From: Ulva prolifera
Taxonomy: Eukaryota; Chlorophyta; Ulvophyceae; Ulvales; Ulvaceae
Length of the DNA: 64,000 nt
Assembly (NCBI GenBank): GCA_023078555.1
Contig: CM041200.1
Location: forward strand, 4,616,936-4,680,935
Direction of reading: 5' to 3'
The translations under genes were made by a program, and so were the position numbers. The first letter of the stretch is position 1; each line of letters starts with the position of its first letter. The notes beneath the pieces are model-generated. The model saw only the letters and a program-made list of their open reading frames with translations, ran no database searches and had not been told where the DNA came from. Below, in pieces: positions 24,606-33,626 of the stretch.

Positions 24606-25075
24606 GACACCCCTGCCTGGCCTACCTTGCCGGGCGTTCCTAGTCCACTGACGACGTCGTGCGTTGCAGCACCCAGTCGGGAGCCCTCCCTTCGATGTGA
24701 GCAGTGCTATCGATGGAACATGTGGCACGTTGCCGTGTGTTCTCCGGCCGGAAGCACGCCTGTGAGACGCTGGCGCTGGTCATCAGCATCATTTGATCAT
24801 AGGTCACCATAACAGCATATCCCAGGGCGTAGGCACCAGCCAGGTTGTTTCACTGTAATCAGGCCCCTCGCCGGCTGCATGATCGACAAAGCTCGTGCAG
24901 GGGCCAGGCAATATTGCCATATGCACCCCAGAACTGAGCCACGAGCTGCACCTGTCGCACCTGTCAGAACGGTCATGTTTCAGTTCGCATCAACACTGCA
25001 TCTGGGCTGAGCCTATCTCACACATAAGAAGAGCGAACAGACCACCCAAATAAGGGCCTGGGCGGTCAAAGTGAA
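24606..25075. other. Non-coding spacer
   Basis: About 470 bp between S1 copies. I see nothing that can be named here. Confidence 0.4.
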
Positions 25076-25262
25076 CTGAAGTAAATCTAGATTTACCGAG
25101 ACGTATCCGTAAGAGGATATCGACATTTCCGAATGAACGGGACCCCATCCCGAAGGGGTTAACCACCTGGAGCACCCCCTCACACAGCCATACGCAACTC
25201 GGGCCTCCTCCTGTGCTAAGCGACGTGGTCACGCATGGCTGTTTCGACTGTGGTGCCGCCTG
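25076..25262 (-). mobile_element. SINE-like element S1
   Basis: Nearly complete minus-oriented copy: AGTAAATCTAGATTTACC tail palindrome, then TTCCGAATGAACGGGACC, CCGAAGGGGTTAACCACC, and the tRNA-Met-like head (on the minus strand GTCGCTTAGCACAGGAGGAG). Confidence 0.65.
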
Positions 25263-26328
25263 CCATTTCACCCTTGTGTTTGCATCACACAGTGGCCGAT
25301 ACAGTCCGATTAATCAAGTCATCAGTTGTGGCATTTGGATGTATGCAGTCACAAAGGACAGAGGCCGGGCAAAAAGCCGGTTCTGTGGGAAGCAGTGGCT
25401 CCCCAGGTGCAAGTGTGTCGTAGCTGTGATAACGAGAGTGCAGCAGATCAGAAGCATTTGGATGTGAGTCTGCGGGCACTCTGTAGGTCGGCTGTCCAGT
25501 GCACAGAATATAGGACGTTGCTATCAAGTCCAGGTCACCTTTGACAGGCAACGTACAGATGAGATATCTCTGCTGTTTGTGTGTCTGCAGTCATGAGTGC
25601 TGACGACAGCCGCGATCAGTGTGCTGAGCAAGGGACGAGGTGCAGGACTCTTCACTGTACGATGTGTGATCATTGCTGGTGTCAGAGCTGATATTGCCAC
25701 AAGTGAGACACACGGCATAGTTATACTGTAAATCTTTGACTGGCAATTGACAGGACTCTTCACTGTACGATACGTGATCATTGCTCGTGTCAGGGCTACT
25801 GTGACGTACACAGGAGGGCGCCGGCCTCGCTGCCGTGCCAGCCCGTATCCAGTGCTGCAACCACTGTCATGTGGCACATGACAGCCCAAGGTACGCAGGC
25901 GATACTTTCAGGCGTGCCGAGTGTGTGCAGACCGACTGCTGCCAGGCACAAGACTCCAGGACTTCATGTACGAGAACCCGTGCATGTGCTACAGCACACA
26001 GGTCTGTCCCTGTTTACAATAGCATGGCGTCAAGCCAAGCCCGGCATCTGAGGTTATGAACAAGATCACCTAACAGCACTCTGAGCACTTCAACAAAATG
26101 TGTTTGGAGTGGCCAGCACTCTGCAAGATAGCTGCGGTTTGCTCCGGAACCCTTCCACCTCTCAGTGCCAGCCTCTGACGTCAAAGTCGACTTTGCTGTG
26201 CCCTGGCTGCAACGCAGATCCCCGGCGAAACTGCAGTCACTGTCATGGCTGCTGCAAGACTCGAGCTGCTCTGAACCCACACAGCGATCGCTGTCCATCT
26301 CACGGCTTGCCACCACATATGGGAGGAG
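25263..26328. other. Non-coding, with a local direct repeat
   Basis: About 1.1 kb without a supported gene. A segment containing CAGGACTCTTCACTGTACGA occurs twice (around 25643 and 25751), each followed by a GTGATCATTGCT match, giving a direct repeat of roughly 40 bp with a spacing of about 108 bp. Confidence 0.45.
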
Positions 26329-26475
26329 GTCCTGGGGGTATACGTCTGTCTGAGGGGGGTTTCCAGGTGGGTTGCCCCTTCGGCGCATGTGGTCCCGTTA
26401 ATCCAAAGTTGTCAATGCCCTCTTCAGGATCCGGCTCAGTACATTCAGATGTACTTTGCTTTACTTTTACATGTC
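26329..26475 (+). mobile_element. SINE-like element S1, plus orientation
   Basis: Plus-oriented copy lacking most of the head: TCTGAGGGGGGTTTCCAGG, then CATGTGGTCCCGTTAATCC, TTGTCAATGCCCTCTTCAGG and a TTTACTTTTAC tail. It mirrors the minus-oriented copies elsewhere in the window. Confidence 0.65.
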
Positions 26476-26521
26476 TGGTGATAGACATGGTAGACGCGCG
26501 GCAGCCCTCTGTGCACCAGCC

Positions 26522-26617
26522 GTTGGGTCATCGGGCCCGATCACACAGAACAATTCCGAATATTCGGATCTAATTTCGGGGTGGCAGTCCTAGAAATGCT
26601 GCAAAGTGACCCAACAC
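26522..26617. mobile_element. MITE-like element T
   Basis: About 95 bp with short terminal inverted repeats (left GTTGGGTC, right GACCCAAC) and an internal TCCGAATATTCGGA palindrome. It is closely similar over its whole length to the copy at 40761-40860 (shared TCATCGGGCCCGAT, AACAATTCCGAATATTC, TAATTTCGGGGTGGCA). Confidence 0.7.
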
Positions 26618-26796
26618 TGCTGTGCACATTGCAGCCAGGTAAGTATGCACCTGGCAGGTTGCATGATTATGAGGAGCACATGTGTTCGGAGCGGCATTCG
26701 GCAGCCGCACTTAAACACACACCAGATTTATCACAAGCCAGAGGCAGTCGTCGTCATCATTGGCCCCGTCCGCTAAATGCCGTGTCTGACTGGCCA

Positions 26797-26826
26797 ATCA
26801 TCCTGCAACACGTGTTGCAGGATGAT
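26797..26826. repeat. 30-bp perfect palindrome (centre CACGTG)
   Basis: Half-site ATCATCCTGCAACAC, followed immediately by its exact reverse complement. The centre is an E-box/G-box core. It lies about 16 bp upstream of a candidate exon, so a regulatory site or a transposon footprint are both possible. Confidence 0.9.
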
Positions 26827-26841
26827 CGTTGATACCAACGA

Positions 26842-27129
26842 GCTGCAGGTGGCCGGGACGCCCTCAGATAAGCCACTCGCGTGCATGCACCTCCCCTGGA
26901 AGCCGATCCGCGCGGGTGCGGTCGCAACGGAGGAGCGCGACCGTGGTGCCCTGCAGGCGCTCACGCGCCACCGCCCGCTGCTCCTCAGCGGCTCCTCCGC
27001 CTCCGCCGCCGTCCAGAGCCCCGGCAGCATGGCGCAGGCGGCGATGGAGGCTGCGGTGCACTGGAAGCGGCACGCGGCTGCCCCGCGCCCGCCTGTGAAC
27101 GCCGCTGATGTGCCGCGGGCCGCGCAACA
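26842..27129 (+). CDS. Candidate exon, unassigned
   Basis: After a CTGCAG acceptor-like site, a GC-rich open frame encodes about 96 residues with protein-like composition (TPSDKPLACMHLPWKPIRAG, ATEERDRGALQALTRHRP, MAQAAMEAAVHWKRH). No family is recognised and no start or stop can be placed. It ends just before an S1-type tail. It may be one exon of a gene with further pieces near 27807-28130, or it may be chance in GC-rich DNA. Confidence 0.3.
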
Positions 27130-27152
27130 ACGGCACCCAGACCACGGCGGCA

Positions 27153-27182
27153 CAACTTAGATTTACTTTACTTTACTTTACA
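27153..27182 (+). repeat. S1 tail remnant (TTTAC units)
   Basis: Tail-like sequence AGATTTACTTTACTTTAC following a short non-matching stretch; only the 3' end of an S1-type element is visible. Confidence 0.5.
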
Positions 27183-27806
27183 ACCAGTCCGTTACAGACC
27201 TGTGCTCCGCGACGGCGGGCGGCGCTGCGTCCGTGAGGCACCCGCTTTGCATTGCGGCATCCCTTGTTTTGCCTCTTTGCACTCACACACACGTGCGGGA
27301 ACGCCGAATCCGTGTGCAAGTGGATCCGCGAGAGACTCCTCTCTGGCATGATGCACGCGGGTGCACATTTCGGCACGCCCTCGGCGTTGTCTCGCGTGAA
27401 CGACATGGCCGCCTCGAGTGTCTCTGGGTGCGCGCAGTGCTGTCCTGAAAATGTGTGACCCACGATCACAAATCGCGCGTTGGCGTGCGCAGTGCACCCA
27501 CTTGCACCGTCGTCGGCGATGATCGCTGTCGCTGACCCTGAAGCTCAAAGGGACCCAGGCGAGGTGACCATGCATGTGTGGCATGATTCACCGGCAACTC
27601 AACAGCCGCATAGCTCCTCCTTCCGAATGCTACTCGGTGTCAGCTGCGTCTCTTTAAGGCCGAACTGGCCTGTCATGCATTGACGAGGCATCCACCAGGT
27701 AACCAGCGCAATGCTGTCTCCTGGAGGCAGTGATGCCTGCCTGCGTGAGCAAGAGGCGATGCTCAAGACACTGAGCGGCGTCAACACGGCGCTGCTCACA
27801 TTGGAT

Positions 27807-27946
27807 GACAGCAACAGCTGCGCGACAGCACCAAGCTCAATCCAGGCCTCGACGTCTGGCGTACCCTGTACGAGCGCCTCCGCGCCGCCGCCCTCTTCGC
27901 GGGCCGCGGCCGCCTCCTGGAGCTCCATCAGGAGCTCCCATGCTGT
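27807..27946 (+). CDS. Candidate exon, unassigned
   Basis: After an AACAG acceptor-like site, one frame reads LRDSTKLNPGLDVWRTLYER followed by LRAAALFAGRGRLLELHQEL, which looks like a helical protein segment. Downstream to about 28120 the plausible frame changes (LPQLLPERSASPVV in one, PDIQLRQLVNTTVLG in another). Either very short introns or a decayed gene could explain this. No family is recognised. Confidence 0.3.
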
Positions 27947-28430
27947 ACTTGCCGCAGCTGCTGCCAGAGCGGAGCGCCAGCCCGGTTGTCCCGACGTCTC
28001 TGGCCGTGGCCGTGCGGCCGAGCGTGGAAACGGCGCTGGACGACGGCGGCGGCACCTCGCCGCCCCGGACATTCAGCTGCGCCAGCTGGTCAACACAACC
28101 GTGCTGGGTGCGCTGATGCACGCTGATGCGTGAGCTGCCACACGCCTGCAACCCTGTGTGACTCTGCGGATGCACACCTGCAGGGTTTGAACCCTATTAG
28201 TCTGGCAGCTGCCCATGTCCACGCGCTGCAAGCTTGCAACCGTTGGGCTTTGCTGGTGGCTGATATGTGCAGGGACTGCAGCAGCTACTCGTGGCGAATC
28301 GCATGCATGCATGTGGCGTACTCCGTATGGCAGCCGCAAGAGCCGTGGCTGTGTGCAGAGGCGCCTGAGTTTCTGGGGCTGGAGGTAATGGCCGGGTCTG
28401 TAGCAAAATTTCTGCAGTCGGCCTACTGCC

Positions 28431-28455
28431 GGGGGGGGGGGGGGGGGGGGGGGGG
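28431..28455. repeat. Homopolymer G tract, 25 nt
   Basis: An uninterrupted run of 25 G in non-coding DNA. Assembled length may be approximate. Confidence 0.85.
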
Positions 28456-30186
28456 ATGCTGCCACTTTAAACCCATACTCCGTGGTGCCGGCGCTGGACC
28501 GGTGAGCCACAGATTGTGATGTGCCTTCGATAGGGTGAGCATCGCGCGGGGGCCTCGCGAGATGTCATCGACTGGGTGAGCACTGAGCAGCGCGCAGGCA
28601 CCTCGTGTGCCGCGGCTGCTGGGACTCCTGGAGGCTCGGAGGTGTGATGCATCTATCACTGCCGATCGGTGGGCACCAGAAGCAATTGCTTAAGCGACGA
28701 TCTCTGCCGGGAGGCCGCGCGTTGGCTGTGTCGGTTCAGCCTGGGCCAGGCCTGGACGTACGCGGCTGCTGCTGGTGACGACATGTTGGCAGTTACTGCC
28801 TGTTCAGCAGCATCGGCGGCTGCTGCTGCTGCTGCCGGCGTTATGCTCACTCGTTTTGTCGGCAGGCTGGGCCGTCAACATGGTGTGTAGTGAGTAGTGC
28901 TGCTGATTACATTCTCCAGATCTCAGATTAACACGTAATTACAAAACATAGTTACACTGTCAACTATCTGTTAACAAAATTATCGAAATTGACATCTTTA
29001 CCATTAACTTGTTGAGCTTTTTCGGTGTCAATCCACACTCAATGATGCAATTAACTATTCCCTTTAACTGCCTTTTAGGCCTGTCAGCTACTCAGCATTC
29101 GCGAGTTCATTCCAAGCAGACACTGGCCACTGCTGCATACCGCCCACTGCCTCTGTCCACGCGCCAGCGGGGGTGCTGTGCAGCAAGCTGAGTGCTGCAG
29201 CTGTGCTTGCCAGGAGTGCTCCAGGCTGTTTGCCAATGGCTGCTGCCGGTGCAACACTGCCAGCAGTCTAGAGTGAGCTGTAGTGAAGACTTCTTCACCG
29301 CCGGGCACCGTCCTTGGCAATGACGCAGATGCTGGGAACTGTCGAACAGCATGATGGGCACAATGTTGCAGTCCAGTGGTATGGCGGTCTTATGATATGA
29401 CTCATATCACTCGACTGCAACAAAAGCTGGGGAACCCTCACAAAGCAATGTGTCCTGCTTTGCAGTTTTCCAAAAAAAAGGCCCCTATTGAATCATGTCG
29501 GCTGTGCTAGCACAATAGCAGCTCCACTGTTAGACTGGGTGCATGACACACTGCATGCTGGTTGTACACAGAGCTAAAATACAGCTGCACCTACCGATGG
29601 TGACAACTGAACTGTAACGTGAAGTAAAATAAAAAGACACAAACCCAGACGAATACAGCCTGTCAAACTACATCAGAGTGGTCGGCATCAGCGTATGGAA
29701 ACACGTCCGCATCCACCAGCACTGCATGAACGGAGCACGGCCCCGATTGCAACCGAATGGAGTGATACAGAAGCGTGGCACACATGACTTTGCAACAGCG
29801 TCATTGCTAGCAGCACCAGCGACAGGCATGCCCTCCACACTGCATGTACACCTGGCCGGCATGGATGCTGCTCAGTGAATTGCTCAAAGTAAGGCATGTT
29901 TGAATAGTGGGCCAGGTGGATGCTTGCATCCAGTGTCGTAAATATTATGCTCTCCTTGGGGAGACTATCCCTAGAACATACATAATCTATCCGGCCAAAG
30001 TCCTTCGTGTGCAGGTGGACCATTGACATTAGCACCTTCTTTGCTTAACTTAATTAAGATGCACACTGTGATTGTAAGACAAAATTAATAATCATCGGCT
30101 TTGAGTTAGTTAATCACATATTTTCAAGTTGTCACTTGATCACAACAGCAGACTTGTCTGTAGTCTCTGCTTTGACCCGTGCTTAT

Positions 30187-30208
30187 AATTACAATTATAA
30201 TTGTAATT
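30187..30208. repeat. 22-bp AT palindrome
   Basis: Half-site AATTACAATTA, followed directly by its exact reverse complement, inside an AT-rich patch. Confidence 0.85.
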
Positions 30209-30596
30209 CAGCCGCCCTAGCAGTGACGTCTGTCTAGACAGATCTGCAGCTGCAGGAGACCTCTGGAGCATGGTAGGATCTGGCCGCTACACAGAAGAGT
30301 TCTTCATACAACTCAAGATCTGTTTACGTCGTTGTCTCCGTACTTGCCAGCACTACGTATTGGGTGGAAGTGGTTAGAGTGGTTGCAGCTCTCTTGTCCA
30401 TGCATCTGTCTCTTGTCCATGCATCTGGGTTGCACGTTGAAGGTGACATAGAGGCCTGGTGGATGTCAGGCAGTTCCCTGCGTGCAGCTCCAGACGCCTC
30501 CGGGACTGGAGGACCGATAAATGTTCTGTAAGAGTACTTGTGTTCTGCCGTAATCACACTTTTGCTAGGCGCTCCTTGGATGGTATACGTATACAC

Positions 30597-33310
30597 GTGT
30601 GATGTGATTCTGCAATAGTTGTGGGGTGGGAATGTGCTGACGTTGTGGGGCGAATGGGGATGGTGGTGCCGCGGTCGGATAGGATGAGCGATAGAACGTT
30701 GCCAGGACTGATATTCTGCACGTCTCTCCATTACTTGAGACGGTTGTGCCCGGTAGGTGTTGTGAGATTGGAAAAAACGGCACGGATGAGCCAGCGCCTT
30801 GATGTGGTCTTGATGCGGCGCAGGTGGAAAGTCAGAGTATGAACACCCTTGGTCCAGCATACTGCACTCGAGGGGTGTTTGATGGGAGCGTCAGTGGCTT
30901 AATTGTGACCTTCTTGGTATGCGAGTGCGGATCATCGCAGTGCAGGGGCGGAATCATGGAAACATGGCAACGCAGTGTGATTCAGAACAACAAGGTCCAA
31001 ACGGGTGCACTGCACATAGGCAGAATCGTTGCTAACCACGCATTAAGGAGTTGCAGGGAATGGTGATTTCGCTTTGGGAGGTGGTGCACGACATAGTCTC
31101 ACATGCCTGGATGTCATTGTCCACAATCAACTCTGCGGTGCAGCAGCATGGCAATCCGGATACATGCGGCAGTCGAGCATGAGTTCTTGTTAGACGTGTA
31201 CGCACGGCGTCTGCAGTCACTCAACAAGGTGAAAGGCAGCAACAGTCCTCGGTGATGTGACCACAATGTCACCAATTCCCTGACGATGTTCTCTGAGGGC
31301 AACTGAGTGGAGCATGCCAGGCTGCAACACCGGGCACTTCCGCAGGCACTTCACCAATCTCACACGCTGGGGTACACACACCAGCCCAGTGCATATCAGC
31401 TGCCCCGACATCAGGCATAGCACCTGCTCTGCCTGCACAAACAGATGCCATCAAGCAGGCAGCGGACTTACATGCTGTGCTGCGCAGACGTGAGGTGAGC
31501 TCCGCCACAAACAACCTGCCCCATCCGGATACCCTATACATGCAGAGCGGCTGCGGAGGCTAGCACAGCGCTGTGCAAATGTCGTCATGTGTTGTAGGAA
31601 CCGACGCCTGCAGAGGGGGCGGGGATGTGTGTTCGCTGGGTATGCACGTTTAAGGATTGTGTTAGAGGGGTATCTGTGTGTTCTGCGAGAGTTGGCGACA
31701 TTCAAACCAGTCCAGTCTAGTGTGATGTCACGGGCGAATGATGTGGATATCTCGAGGTAACGGTCTTCGGGTGAGTTTAAAAACTGTTATGTTGTAACAA
31801 CGTAATTTACACCTCCACATGAATGCAACAGGAAATACTTTGTTCATTACAAATCTTTGCTAAGGATTGCGGTTAATGGATGCATTATTGCGCCGGCTGT
31901 GCGGTAGCTTTTTGAAATGCCCCCATGCTCGCAGGCCCTATCCAAGTACGGGGGCCAGCCTTGAATCGAAGGGAAACTGCTAGTTGTATGAACGTTGCCC
32001 GTTGTCAGGGTGTCTGAAAGGACGGTGAACTCTTCGACAACGTGTGAAAGACAACGGTTGGGAGGCAGGTAGGTGAGTGGCCCACATACGTCGCCGACGC
32101 ACAAGGGTCAGGCCATGTTCAGCACATGTGTCCCATAAGTCCCATACCAAAAAGCAATCGTAAATTCCATGAATGAAGCTCGTGCGTAACATGAAACCAT
32201 GTTTTATGTACTACCGGATAGGTCGCATGTCCTGATTCGATGTTACTCGAATGTTGTCTTATGAAGCTTGCTGCGTCCGGACAATGTGTCTGGGGCGGTA
32301 TGTGTCCACCTCTGAGGCGGCTACACATTCCCAGGCACACATTTCACGAGGACGCCACCGGGGGACACCGGAACTAGAACCAGAGGACACATACCTTGCA
32401 ATGACTACAACCTCATCGCAAGGCACACCAGAACATGGAATATGTCATATAAAATCACATCTAGCATGCGCAAGTGCTTTTCATTCATTTCGAGCGGGTT
32501 TCACAGTCAATTGTGATGTCTCGAGTTTCACGCCATATATTTCCTCTCGACATAGCCCCTGTTTTGCCCTGTCGCATCGCCCGTGTCCACCCCATGTGCC
32601 CTATCATGGACACGATCCGCTGCACACGGCCTTACAAGGCGGCGAGGCGGGCAGCACCACGGAAGCAGCATGCACAGCTTTGCATTGTGTGAGTGTTGGT
32701 GGTTGGGTGCACACTTGCTAGCACATATGGTTTTAGCGATCTTCTGGGCTTCCTGCTCTAGCTGGTTTGTACAACTGCTAGTCCTTACCCAACATTTGCC
32801 ATGTCATGACATATGTCAAATCCCAACTCGCCAAATGTGGACGGATATTATCACGTAGCACATACTGCATGCACTTGGAGCTGTAAGATGTCTCACTTGG
32901 AGTGGCCGGCTGCGGCTACGCACATGGTCACGCATACTGCGTTGCCATGACCTCAACATGCACCACGACGATCTGCACCTGCCTAGCAGGGTGGTTACAA
33001 TTCAACCAGTGACGTTCCCATCAATCATCCCTCTAGTGGAGCATGCTGGCCCAAAGGTTCTCATACTCTGACTTTCCACCTGCGCCGCATCGAGACCACA
33101 TCGAGGCGCTGACGCATCCGTATCAATCGTTCCAATCTCACAACACCTACCGAGCCCGACCCTCTCAAGTAATGGAGAGGCAGAAAATTCGTCCTAGAAC
33201 CCTGCTATCCCTCGTCCTATCCTACAGCGGCTGCACCACCATTCTCATTGGCCCCACAATGCCTGCACACTCCCACCCCACACCTGCTGCGAAATCAAAT
33301 CACATCACAC
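30597..33310. mobile_element. 2.7-kb element with long terminal inverted repeats
   Basis: The left arm (about 30597-30985) and the right arm (about 32925-33310) are reverse complements of one another at roughly 75-80% by eye. Outer ends both read GTGTGATGTGATT inward. Shared blocks include GTGGGGTGGGA, CTCTCCATTACTTGAGA, GGTAGGTGTTGTGAGATTGG and GCGGCGCAGGTGGAAAGTC. ATAC stands just outside both ends (30591-30594 and 33312-33315) and could be a short target-site duplication. The 1.9-kb interior has no recognisable transposase; its ORFs are under 160 codons and anonymous. This fits a non-autonomous DNA transposon with long inverted repeats (MULE-like or foldback), but the superfamily cannot be decided. 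An S2 tail (about 32633-32685) is nested inside. Confidence 0.7.
32633..32685 (-). repeat. SINE-like family S2, tail copy
   Basis: Minus-strand tail (CTTACAAGGCGGCGAGGCGG, then GCAGCACCACGGAAGCAGCA) nested inside the long-inverted-repeat element, showing that S2 inserted later or travelled with it. Confidence 0.55.
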
Positions 33311-33626
33311 CATACGACCCAGCGCCGCCGCGCCCTCGCTGACCACGCCCAAGTACTCAATTGATGTCACCCCAGCCGGGGGGCAGCCCCGGCCAGACGC
33401 AGTGCACACGGATCGGAAGGGCCTCATGCGCATGTCAGCGCGCCGTCACAGGCCATGTCCTCGTGTCCTCCTCCTCTCGTCTGCACCTGGCCACTCCCCG
33501 CCTGGTTGGGTACACCCCGGCGCTGAGTGGGACGCCTACGCTGCGCGCTTTGCGCGCGGGGCAGTCCACGTTCCACGTACCGCCATCACCGCGCGTCGCC
33601 GCCGGATCTCGCATCGCCGCCGCACA

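Larger units (their letters stand above)
28130..30596. other. Gene-poor stretch with AT-rich patches
   Basis: About 2.5 kb with no supported gene. It contains a G25 run (28431-28455), AT-rich patches (about 28915-29080 and 30030-30215) that contrast with the GC-richer surroundings, and an Ala-rich 73-codon ORF (28669-28890). AT-rich patches could be old organelle-derived or transposon DNA; the sequence does not settle this. Confidence 0.4.

Noticed and set aside
28669-28890. Ala-rich ORF that could be a small membrane protein
   Set aside because: The Ala run comes from a GCT/GCTG repeat and there is no supporting context.
30324-30860. 178-codon minus-strand ORF as a stand-alone gene
   Set aside because: Its first part is the left arm of the inverted-repeat element and its last part runs outside the element; not a coherent gene.
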